From NCBI GenBank assembly GCA_963921195.1, contig OY992536.1:95585007-95649006 (forward strand): a stretch of DNA of 64,000 nucleotides, in the 5' to 3' direction. Numbering within the stretch: the stretch's first letter is position 1; every line of letters begins with the position of its first letter. The notes beneath the pieces were generated by a model. That model had not been told where the DNA came from and did no database searches. It saw nothing but the letters and a program-made list of their open reading frames with translations. The DNA is from Pegoplata infirma (Eukaryota > Arthropoda > Insecta > Diptera > Anthomyiidae). Shown piece after piece: positions 10,357 to 20,425 of this stretch. A program made the translations under genes and the position numbers.

Positions 10357-11370
10357 AAACAAATGGCGCCCAACATGGGGTCGTATACGCCCCGGGTGAT
10401 ACGAAACAATAAATCCAATTTTTATTCCAAAAAAATTCTTCTGAAATAAAACTTTGGAATGACTTTGAAAAATTCTTTTAAAGTTCTTAGCAAAGAAATT
10501 TTTCAACTCTTTGATAAAAACCGCATTGAATAAAACATCTTCACAATGACAAAATTTTGTTTAAAAAATCAATTCCCATGCAGACAAATGGCGCCCAAAA
10601 TAGGGCTCGTCTACGCCGCGGGTGTTACGAAACAATTAATCTTATTTTTATGCCAACAAACAATTCTTCTGAAATAGCACTTTGAAACAATGAATTTCAA
10701 TCTAATTCAAAAACATTTCATCTGCAATAAATTTTCAAAATTTTTAACGTGTTAGTATTTAGTTGTTAGTCTACGCCCCGGATAACACAAAACAATAAAT
10801 CTCAATTCAAAAAACATTTCTTCTGAAATAACAAACAAATGGTGCCCAACATGGGTTTCGTCCACGCTCTGGATGAAAGAAAACAATAAAACTCAGTTTT
10901 ATTCCAAATTTTTTATATTTTTTGAAATGGCACTTTGAAATAACTTTGAAAACTTATTTAAAAGTTCATATCAAAGAAACTCTTCAACTCATTCATAAAA
11001 AAGCATATTTATAAAGATCAGATTTTGTAAAAAAAATAATTTTCTCTTCAGACAAATGGCGCCCAACCTGGGGCACGTCTACGCCCTGGGTTATTCTAAT
11101 CTCATTTTTATGCCAAAAAACAATTCTTCTGAAATAGCACTTCGAAATAATGAATTTTAATTTAATTCAAATAAATTTCTTCTGAAAAAACTTTGCAAAG
11201 TTATTGCGAATTGCAACTAACGTGGTGTTAGTCTGCGCCCCGGATGATACGAAACAATTAATCTCAATTTTATTTCATAAAAACATTTCTTCTCAAATAA
11301 CTTTGCACTATTATACAAACAAGTGGCGCCCAACATCGGGTTTGTCTATGCTTCGGGTGTTAGGAAAAAA
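10357..11370 (+). repeat. tandem array of primer-binding-site-bearing units (about 220-265 bp)
   Basis: Units start ACAAATGGCGCCCAAC and continue to CGTCTACGCCCCGGGTGATA, CGAAACAATAAATCTCA and TTCTTCTGAAATA. Good PBS-like cores lie at 10364, 10589, 10840, 11057 and 11324, with decayed ones near 10750 and 11212. The core TGGCGCCCAACRTGGGG is the retroviral/Gypsy-type tRNA-Lys primer binding site. A true LTR element has a single site next to its 5' LTR, so this is a satellite-like amplification of a leader region. No gag, pol or LTR can be seen. Confidence 0.65.
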
Positions 11371-11399
11371 TTTTTTTTTTTGAAATAGCACTTTTATAT

Positions 11400-12365
11400 A
11401 ACATTGAAAAATTGTTTCTTCGGTTGAGACTTGCCAATGCGCAATAGGATATATTCCATAAGTTTTACTTAAGTTGGAAAGCGTTTGTTTAAAGGTATAT
11501 TGTTTAATAGAGGCCCTTGTTTTTTGAGCTGGTCTTTTCATCAACATAGGAGGTTAAGCCTTGTCTATTGTAACTTTTCAGTTTTTCAATTAACTTTCAA
11601 GGGCATTTTTTCTCTTTACGATCCCAACTATAATATTGTTTCAGTTAAAAGTGATCTAGAGTCTCAAAATAACTTTTATACATAATTTTTTAAAGATTAA
11701 CAATAATTGTTTTTCCTCCAACAATGTAAGCAGAAAACCAAACAAAAAAAAAAATTAACAAAAAAACTAAAAAATTAAATCAAAGTTCATGTAAAATAGC
11801 AAAAACAAAATAACAACTGACATTTTGTCATGACATGAAATAAACAAAAACTGATCATTTGTTATTAAAAGCCCCTCTTTAATGTCAGCCCATAGTATTA
11901 CAAAATTTATTAAGACTGCACAGGAATGACCGTCGTCGTCGTCGTCACATTCAAACATTCACGTAAAAAACCATCATATTTCCACAAAAAAAAACTGAGA
12001 TTTAAACCAAAATTGAATATGGCCGTAACAAAAAAAAAAATGAAAACAACATGAAACTTTAATGTAAACTGTTGTAGGTGCAGTACGAAATACACTTTAG
12101 ACAAGCAATGTCACCAAGAAGACAAACCAAAAAAATAAAAACTATATATGGTGAAAATATGCTAAGATACCAATGAACACCACCACCTCAACATTAAAAA
12201 ATAAAAAAAAAAATAAAATAGATGTCTAGGTAAGAGGGAAAGATTCCTACGGATAACAGATGGATGAATAGATATAAAGAGGAATTAATAAAAGTCAAGA
12301 TTTTCCAGCTGATATCATCAGATTTTATTTCTAAACTCAGCTTTTTTTTAGCCTCTTTGACACAT
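11400..12365. other. AT-rich stretch without a gene
   Basis: There is nothing here beyond low-complexity A/T runs and a short GTC trinucleotide run near 11931-11946. The open frames seen here have no codon bias or recognisable motif. Confidence 0.5.
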
Positions 12366-12369
12366 TTTT

Positions 12370-12895
12370 TTTGCAAATTTGACATCCGACAAATCAGAAA
12401 GGTCGTGCAGCTCCCTATATCCCAGTGAAGCAAGTCGTTGGATAGAAAGTGCCAAGCTCACTTGTGCGCTTTTAATTAAGAGAAGACCAAATCTGTCGAG
12501 TAGTCTCATCTCTTATAAGTCTCCGTCGCGGAACAAAGCTTGCAAGTTTCTAGAGGCATAGCAACACATTGCAATTCCTTTGAAACCAGTCTTGCAAGCT
12601 CATCGGCTTTGCACTTTCCTGAAATGGCTCTGCGCTCTGGAACCAATATAAGCCATATGTCAAACTGCTTGCCATCTCATTCAAAGATGTGCGGCAGTTA
12701 AGTGCAGATCTTGTTCTCAGACGCATTGAGTCCAGGAACTTGACCGTGGCTTGACTGTGGAAAAATATTTTGACTACGATTGTAGACCTTGCAACTCAGT
12801 CAGCAACTCTGACTGGTAAACACTGCAATGATCTGGAAGTCTTCGGACCAGGCTTCCGAATAGATTCCGAAGCCCACTTGCTCGTGTATATTATG
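12370..12895 (-). pseudogene. LINE ORF2 fragment (RNase H and tail), LOA-type
   Basis: The minus strand aligns by eye with the 3' half of the full LINE (53740-54490). It shares ACATCCGACAAATCAGAAAG, CTTGCAAGTTTCTAGAGGCA, GATGTGCGGCAGTTAAG and CTGGTAAACACTGCAATGAT. Internal deletions and frameshifts are evident; for example, the segment after GAAAGTGCC jumps ahead by about 180 bp. Non-functional. Confidence 0.8.
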
Positions 12896-13121
12896 TTAAG
12901 AGGTTGACGTAATGTCCACAAGATCAGTTCCTGCTCCAAAATGATACCTCGCCGAGCGGGGAGAGGGGGAATTGGCGGGTTGTTGGCTGCTCTCCATATT
13001 AATCAAAATTCACTTCTGACATCATGTCCAATGATGATTTATGTCCCCGTATAAGTTTCAACGAGTTTACTCACCCTAATGTATTTAAGCATATTCCATG
13101 GGTTGACATCTCTATGTTCCT
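12896..13121. other. unassigned flank of the foldback element
   Basis: This is a moderately GC-rich stretch (around CGCCGAGCGGGGAGAGGGG). I find no coding signal and no match to other parts of the window. Confidence 0.4.
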
Positions 13122-15258
13122 CTACACCTTTTCCAATTGAAATTCAGAAAAGATCAATTGTAATTCAGAAATCACAATTGAAATTCAGAAATCCCAATTG
13201 AAATTCAGAATAGCCCAATTGAAATTCAGAAATCATAATTGAAATTCAGAAAAGCCCAATTGAAATTCAGAAATCACAATTGAAATTCAGAAAAGCACAA
13301 TTAAAATTCAGAAATCACAATTGAAATTCAGAAAAGCCCAATTGAAATTCAGAAAAGCACAATTGAAATTCAGAAAATCACAATTGTAATTCAGAAAAGC
13401 ACAATTGAAATTCAGAAAAGCCCAATTGAAATTCAGAAAAGCACAATTGAAATTCAGAAATCGTAATTGAAATTCAGAAAAGCCCAATTGAAATTCAGAA
13501 ATGATCAATTGAAATTCAGAAATCGTAATTGAAATTCAGAAAATCACAATTGAAATTCAGAAAAGCACAATTGAAATTCAGAAAAGCACAATTGAAATTC
13601 AGAAAAGCACAATTGAAATTCAGAAAAGCCCAATTGAAATTCAGAAATCGTAATTGAAATTCAGAAAAGCCCAATTGAAATTCAGAAAAGCACAATTGAA
13701 ATTCAGAAAATCGCAATTGAAATTCAGAATAGCACAATTGAAATTCAGAAAAACGCAATTGAAATTCAGAAAAGCCCAATTGAAATTCAGAAAAGCACAA
13801 TTGAAATTCAGAAAAGCACAATTGAAATTCAGAAAAGCCCAATTGAAATTCAGAAATCGTAATTGAAATTCAGAAAAGCCCAATTGAAATTTAGAAAATC
13901 ACAATTGAAATTCAGAAAATCACAATTGAAATTCAGAAAAGCCCAATTGAAATTCAGAAAAACACAATTGAAATTCAGAAAAGCACAATTGAAATTCAGA
14001 AAAGCACAATTGAAATTCAGAAAAGCCCAATTGAAATTCAGAAAAGCACAATTGAAATTCAGAAAAGCCCAATTGAAATTCAGAAAAGCCCAATTGAAAT
14101 TCAGAAAAGCTCAATTGAAATTCAGAAAAGCCCAATTGAAATTCAGAAAAGATCAATTGAAATTCAGAAAATCACAATTGAAATTCAGAAAAGCCCAATT
14201 GAAATTCAGAAATCACAATTGAAATTCAGAAATCACAATTGAAATTCAGAAAATGTAAACAAACCAATTATTAGTCACCACTACAAACATAGACACATTA
14301 TGCAAATGCAGTGCAGAGATGTGTATATGAGAGTATCTAACTTTATTCTCTTGCTACGTATTGTAGAGAGCAGACAGACAATACACTCATAAAATGCTTA
14401 AGGTAACATCAAGTGAAACTGACTTTTTATTATTTTTCTTTAAAACTAATTTTTCATTAATGCATTTGTCAAGGTAGAGTAAATATTTTTGTTCACTATA
14501 TTAATTAATTTACAAAAAATAATAAAAATTCTGTTAAACTAAATTTTACCTACAACATTCTATGAGTGTATTATTGTCTGTCTGCTCTCTACAATACGTA
14601 GCAAGAGAATAAAGTTAAATACTCTCATAGTTGTACAGCATTTGTTTAATGTGTATATGTAGTGGTGACTCATAATTGGTTTGTTTACATTTTCTGAATT
14701 TCAATTGTGATTTCTGAATTTCAATTGTGATTTTCTGAATTTAAATTGTGCTTTTCTGAATTTCAATTGGGCTTTTCTGAATTTCAATTGTGCTTTTCTG
14801 AATTTTAATTGGGCTTTTCTGAATTTCAATTACGATTTCTGAATTTCAATTGGGCTTTTCTGAATTTCAATTATGCTTTTCTGAATTTCAATTGTGCTTT
14901 TCTGAATTTCAATTGTGCTTTTCTGAATTTCAATTGTGCTTTTCTGAATTTCAATTGGGCTTTTCTGAATTTCAATTACGATTTCTGAATTTCAATTGGG
15001 CTTTTCTGAATTTCAATTGTGATTTTCTGAATTTCAATTGTGCTTTTCTGAATTTCAATTGGGCTTTTCTGAATTTCAATTGTGATTTCTGAATTTCAAT
15101 TGGGTTTTTCTGAATTTCAATTGTGATTTCTGAATTTCAATTAGGCTTTTCTGAATTTCAATTATGATTTCTGAATTTCAATTGTGCTTTTCTGAATTTC
15201 AATTGGGATTTCTGAATTACAATTGATCTTTTCTGAATTTCAATTGGAAAAGGTGTAG
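13122..15258. mobile_element. foldback (FB-like) element with tandem-repeat arms
   Basis: Both ends carry CTACACCTTTTCCAATTG in inverted orientation. The left arm is roughly 50 tandem copies of a 19-21-bp unit, CAATTGAAATTCAGAAAAGC with variants (about 13135-14248). The right arm is about 27 copies in the opposite orientation (about 14694-15250). Inside the arrays are unique inverted segments (14249-14383 and 14569-14693), and between them a MITE sits at the centre of symmetry. The layout resembles Drosophila FB elements, whose long inverted repeats are internally tandem. I find no clear flanking duplication. The many open frames across the array are artefacts of a repeat whose length is often a multiple of three. 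Confidence 0.8.
14384..14568. mobile_element. CACTCA-ended TA MITE at the centre of the foldback
   Basis: The ends CACTCATAAAATGCTTAAG and ACATTCTATGAGTG are flanked by TA (14382-14383 and 14569-14570). At 185 bp it is the smallest clear member of the CACTCA group in the window. On either side the host sequence is CAGACAGACAA and its reverse complement, so the insertion point is the TA at the dyad of the foldback. Confidence 0.8.
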
Positions 15259-15439
15259 TCATCATCGCTGATCAATTTTAACCTTTTTAAATAAGCTTTC
15301 AAGCCAGTATGGCGTTTAATTAACCTAGTCCCTTTTAAGATCTGTTTTTTTCATATAAAAAAGTGTTTTTGGCCACTTTTTCAACCGTGAGTCCACAGCT
15401 TTCTCTGTCCATGGAATATTTTGATGACCTTTTGATATT

Positions 15440-16617
15440 TTTGAACCCAGCACAGTTGGTCGATGAGATTCATAAGCTCCTGGCTTATGGCTGTCATAAC
15501 TTTGTTCGTGTAGCTTCTATCCATCTGAGTAACAATTTATAGAGGCTGCGCTACCCTGAATGCCCCTCATCCAAGGATGGTATAATGGTGATAAAGTGGT
15601 GCTCATGGAGGGAGCATAGTCCACATATTGTGGTATGGTTATCTTTTTCAAGATCGCGCTTTGGCCACAATTTCAGCTCTTCTGCTGTGTCCAATGGTAT
15701 TAAATAAAGGAGGATTTCTAATGCAGCCATAGTTGTAGTACGATATGATACACATCGACGCCATTCTCTGTACCTACGTGATAAATACACATTTCACCCT
15801 TGTCTCTAAGGCAGGCCACCAGATAAGGATTCCATAAATCGTAATTGGACGCACCACTGCTGTATATATCCACTGAACGACTATAGGGCTAAAGCTCCAT
15901 CGTTTTCCACTGGTCCTTTTACAGGAATATAAAGCGTTGCTTTTCTCACCCGTTCCTCATTACTACATCTAAAATGCAAACTCCTATCTGGAAATGCTCC
16001 AAGTAACTTGTGTTCATCTAAGAAGTTGATTTGAGTGCTGTCCAGAAAAATAGGATCTATGGCAGGAATTTTATTCTTCCTTTTAAACAAGGCAAGTTCA
16101 TGTTAACTTGGATTTACTCCAAGACCACAGTCTCTTTTTAGCATTTGCGACAACATGACAACCACGTTCTTCTAGAGAGAGTAGCATTTGTTTCAGTCCC
16201 AAAAGCAGGAATCTTATTTTTCCTTGTAAACAAAACAGAGGTTGTCTTGCCCATTTAGATAGATCTTTCAGAGAACCCTGAAGAATTTCCCTCAATGTTG
16301 ACAGATACTTTACCTTTACCGCCATCGCGACATCGTCAGAATATGCGACAATATGAAACCACGTGCTTCTAGAGCATTTCATTTAGTGTCAGGTTCCAAA
16401 GAAGCAGCAAAAGAACAACTATCCGTGATATTTCCCTATTGAAAAAGAGAGATATGACGATACCTCACTCCTAGACCAGACAATGACACATTTATCGAGT
16501 CTGGAATGACATTATTAAATGCCCGTTCTATAGAAAGGCCACCATAGTGTTACTTCTTTAGCAAAAGGGATCTCTCGATAGTACCAAGGATCTTATAAAG
16601 AGCTGCTTCCAATTGTG
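15440..16617 (-). pseudogene. LINE ORF2 fragment (reverse transcriptase to RNase H), scrambled
   Basis: On the minus strand the words AYSDDVAMAVKVKYLSTLRE (about 16320), NKIPAIDPIFLDSTQI (about 16060) and EERVRKATLYIPVKG match the main LINE ORF2, with frameshifts and a local duplication around 16100-16260. At 16471-16485 it keeps CTAGACCAGACAATG, the uninterrupted version of the site where a MITE split the main LINE. At about 16617 it meets another copy in the opposite orientation. Confidence 0.8.
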
Positions 16618-17654
16618 GTGTCGCATATTCTGACGATGTCGCGATGGCGGTAAAGGTAAAGCATCTGTCAACATTAAGGAAAATTCTTCTGGGTTCTCTG
16701 AAAGATCTGTTTAAGTGGGCAAGAGGCTGTGGTCTGGGAGTTAATCCAAGTAAAAGAGAGGTTGTTTTGTTTACAAGGAAAAATATGATTCCTGCTTTTG
16801 ATCCTATTTCTCTGGAAGGCACTGAAATCACCTTCTCAGATGGAGCCAAGTATTTTGAAGTGTTTCTAGATAGAAAGTCGAATTTCAGGCGTTATATTGA
16901 GGAACGGGTGAGAAAAACAACTATTACTGTATATTCATGTAAAAGGGAAATGTCTCTTTATCACGAAGGTACAGAGAATGGCGTCGATGTGCATCACTTG
17001 TGCTCTTCGTAGTAAACCTAAAATAACAATAACACAACATTTGGACTGTGCTCCCTCTATGAGTCTTTTTGAGCGTCACTTTACCACTATGATACCATCC
17101 AGGGAGTCTTTGATGGGGGACATTCCAGGAAGTGGAGCCACCATAATTTTTTACACTGATGGATTGAGGCTGCACGAGCTAGTGGGCTTTGGAGTCTATT
17201 CGAAAGAGCTTGGATTGAGCCTGGCTCAAAGATTGCCAGAAAAAAGGAAGTGGCTGACTGGTTGAGCTGCAATGTCTTGTCTATAATGTTTCTGAAAACA
17301 AGATCTGCCCTTAACTGCTGCACGTCTTTAAATGAGATGGCCAAGCAGTTTGACATACGACCCCAGGGCACAGAAACACTTCAGAGAATTGCAAAGCCGA
17401 TGAGCTTGTAAGACTGGTAACTACTTTACAGGTTCCAATAGAATTGGAATGCGATGGTATGCCTCTAGAAACTTACAAGCAAAATCTACGGCTTTGTTCC
17501 GCCACGGAGACTAATCAAAGATGGGCAAATGGATGGACGTGTGAGACAACACGACAGATTTGGCATTCTCTTAATTAGAAGCGCACAAGTCAGCTGATAT
17601 CGCTTCCGAGAGGAGAGATTTCGAAAGCACGCGGAGCAGTTATATGTGACGTCG
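16618..17654 (+). pseudogene. LINE ORF2 fragment, 5' part of the copy hit by Transib
   Basis: The plus strand starts inside the reverse transcriptase (AYSDDVAMAVKVKHLSTLRK), continues through the thumb (FTRKNMIPAFDPISLEGTE) and RNase H start (FYTDGLRLHELVGFG), and runs to the C-terminal region with several frameshifts and deletions. It stops at 17654, where the Transib element begins, and resumes at 23622 or 23627. Confidence 0.82.
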
Positions 17655-17693
17655 CACAGTGGTCAATTTCGCGAGATAGCGGTCAAAACTCTA
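17655..17693 (+). repeat. left terminal repeat of Transib, RSS-like
   Basis: The heptamer CACAGTG (17655-17661) is followed by 23 bp and then AAAACTCTA (17685-17693). The heptamer is identical to the consensus V(D)J recombination signal heptamer, and the 23-bp spacing to an A-rich block matches the 23-RSS layout. The nonamer match is only partial. Confidence 0.8.
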
Positions 17694-18195
17694 TAACTTT
17701 TGACCGGATTGGTATTTTTTTACGCAATTTGTTTTGTTCAATAGGTGGGACTTTAAGCTTCAATTTGCGTGTTCAAACGTAAAAATCGACTGATAGGAAC
17801 GTAAGTAATGTGGAGTTAAAAATGCATTTTAATTTTTTGTTGAGTTTCCATTAGAGTTGTCAATTATTCGACTTTCAACTTTGTTCGAATAATTCAAATA
17901 ATTGTTTTTCCTCGTTCGATCAAACGATTAAAGATCAAAATTTATTCGATTAATCGAAGAGAATAACGAATAAAAAAATTATTTTAAAAAATATTTTTAT
18001 TAACAAAAAAAATAAACAATTCGTTTAAAAAAACTTAAATAAGAAAGTAAAAAAATTTATTAACGAAAAAAACTTAAAAATAAAATAGTTAAAAGTTAAA
18101 AAAACTTAAAAATTGAATAACTGAGATCACTTTTAATTAATGGATGTCGATTTTAATACTTGTTGAGAAATAATTCAAATACAAATTATTATTTT

Positions 18196-18426
18196 AAGGG
18201 CTTACTTCAAAAACTTGATAAGCAACATTTTATTTTTTTGTGTTTTTTGCCTTCTACTGATGTTCCATTGAAAGATTTTTGCCAGAAGTCTTGCTTAAAC
18301 CCTTTGTATAAGAATCTTGAGAATGAAGTTCTTCAAAAGTTAAATTTTTTACATTATTCTAAAGTTTTAAAGCAAAAGCCACCATAAAATGAAATGTTGC
18401 TTATCGAGTTTTTATAATAAGCCCTT
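18196..18426. mobile_element. small inverted-repeat element
   Basis: About 35-bp inverted ends run from AAGGGCTTACTTCAAAAAC to AAGCAACATTT, and the complement closes at 18426. I cannot fix a target duplication. The open frame at 18160-18387 crosses its ends and is not a gene. Confidence 0.55.
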
Positions 18427-18628
18427 CATTTAAAGTATTCAGACAAAATATATCACAAATGATTTTAATTTTTGTCAAATAAGGCAATTTAAGTTGTTCT
18501 TAAGAAATAATCTTTTAAAAATAAAAGTTGACTCAATTTTTTTGCTTTCAAACGATTTTTGGTTTTGGTTTTTCGTAAATTAGTAGGTGATATAGTAAGA
18601 AGAGCATACAAAAGTTTATCTAATTTTT

Positions 18629-19070
18629 CTATTCTTTTTTCAGATTTTCCAAATATACCATATCGTCTGATATATCGCTGTCCTTTTTATTTTCTGAATT
18701 TTTAATACTTTGAATTGAATTATTTAACTCGCATAAAAGATTATTATTTTCATTACTAATAACTTCCTCTATTTCAATACTTTTATTTGAATTATTGCGA
18801 TTACTCTCAACATAAAATAATCTGGAGTATAATTCATTTGCATATTCTTTTGTTTCGCTTTTTGGAGAATATTTTAAGAAACTTTCATTGCTCGGAAAAT
18901 TTCCAGAATTTAGAAAAATTATTAACGTATTTAACACTTTTATACGTCTCTCATTAATTCTTATTTTAATACGTTTTAGTAAGTCAGATGTAAAAGAATT
19001 ATAATTTTTTCTAAATTATTTATTAAAATCTTGATAACTCCCTCTAATTCTATAATGGATGTGCTATCCA
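18629..19070 (-). pseudogene. possible hAT transposase remnant
   Basis: The minus strand reads about 145 codons with one frameshift near 19000. It contains ALDSTSIIELEGVIKILINN, then SDLLKRIKIRINERRIKVLN, SGNFPSNESFLKYSPKSET and EYANELYSRLF. It lies centrally in an element whose ends and 8-bp duplication are hAT, so transposase is the obvious candidate, but I see no diagnostic catalytic or dimerisation motif. The assignment rests on context. Confidence 0.4.
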
Positions 19071-19085
19071 GGGCTATGGCTACTA

Positions 19086-19778
19086 CACTCAAAAAAATAC
19101 GTCAGTAAAAAAGTTTGTAAAATGGTTTGTAACCCAACTTTACAGGTTTTTTACTAATTCTTACTAAAAATTATTTTTTAGTAGTTCTTTTTTGTAAACT
19201 CGCGTTACAAACTATTGATTTTTTACTGATTTTTTAATAATTTTTTCAGTTAATTTTTTAAAAATTATCCTACAAAATTTTGATATTTTTTTTGTAAATT
19301 TTACAAAATTAGTTTGTAAATTTCGTATTTTTTTTCTAGAAAAAAAGAAATTATAATTAAATATTATTTTTTTTCTATTTTTTACTCACCTATTTGGCAT
19401 TTAAAAAATTAATGTTTAATTTATATTTGTAACTTTAAGAAAAATAGCATAACAAGGAGAAGAATATATGTACGTACAACAAAGGCTTTGGATTTTAATT
19501 TTTTTTACACATACATTATGATATGCAAAATTCAAAAGCAAGGCGCCAGCGAGCTGGTATTTTTATTAATTTTTACAACCGGGTTTTAAAATTTATTTTA
19601 CAGAAATTGTACAGAAAAATTTAGTAATACTAATTTTTTTAGTATTTTAAAGATTACTAATTTTTGAAAACCAAAGTTTGTAATGGTAACTGAAAAAGTT
19701 ATCGGGCACAAATTGAAAACTTTATTAGTAATGGTAACAGACTTTTTTGTAAGGAATACTAACATATTTTTATGAGTG
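19086..19778. mobile_element. CACTCA-ended TA MITE (family B), compact copy
   Basis: The ends CACTCAAAAAAATACGTCAG and CATATTTTTATGAGTG are flanked by TA (19084-19085 and 19779-19780). Its two ends match the outer parts of 2859-5992 in reverse complement, which defines the un-nested length as 693 bp. Inserted in the hAT element 17852-20009. Confidence 0.82.
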
Positions 19779-20425
19779 TACATATTTTAACTTTCCTACA
19801 TTTTGTATAAAATCTTTCAAAATTTATGAGAATAAATCAAATTCTAAGCATTTATTTAATTTTTTAATTAAAAAAAATTGTTCGATTAATCGACATTAAT
19901 TAATCGATTTATTCGTTATTCGAAAATCGTCATTTTTGAATTATTCGAACAAGATTTGGGTTTTGTTTGATCGATTAATCGAATTATTCTTAATCGACTG
20001 ACAACTCTAGTTTCCATGTAAAAGTTGAATATTTCGACATTTTAAATAGGTATTTTTTTATAATTTCTTATTTTCTTCAATCGTATTTTACAACCAATAC
20101 TTATTTATTATTCCTAAACTTAATTTTGGTCAGAAAATGCCAACATTTGGCCCCTGACATTTATTTAGTCTCAATATTCACAGGGGCCAAAGGTTGGTTT
20201 TTTTGGAAGAAAGCTAATTCTTGTGAGGATTAAACTGAAAAATAACACTGAAATTTCCAACAATATCAATACCATTTGGATATATTATATACAGAACACA
20301 ACATCGATAAAATTTTAAGTAAACTATTACTATTGATTTAAAGTGCACATATATTTTATTTAAATGTATTAATAAAAATTTATACTAAAATTAGAAACAA
20401 ATTATAATCTTTAAACTAGTATTAA

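Larger units (their letters stand above)
17852..20009. mobile_element. hAT element with 8-bp duplication GTTTCCAT, inside Transib
   Basis: The ends TAGAGTTGTCAATTATTCGA and, in complement, TAGAGTTGTCAGTCGATTAA are flanked by GTTTCCAT at 17844-17851 and 20010-20017. Subterminal regions are full of ATTCGATTAATCGA-like words. A decayed minus-strand frame (18629-19070) may be transposase. Two small elements are nested within it (18196-18426 and 19086-19778). Confidence 0.88.

Noticed and set aside
10357..11370. An intact LTR retrotransposon or endogenous retrovirus
   Set aside because: Only primer-binding-site-like repeats are present. There are no paired LTRs, no polypurine tract and no gag, protease, pol or env frame.
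13135..14248. CRISPR-like regularly spaced repeats
   Set aside because: Units are contiguous 19-21-bp tandem repeats without unique spacers, in an insect genome. The array at 49490-50090 was rejected for the same reason.
13308..15092. Several open frames of 60-119 codons with repeating FSEFQL or KFRKAQL words on both strands
   Set aside because: They are translations of the foldback tandem units, open on both strands because of repeat length and composition. No gene structure.
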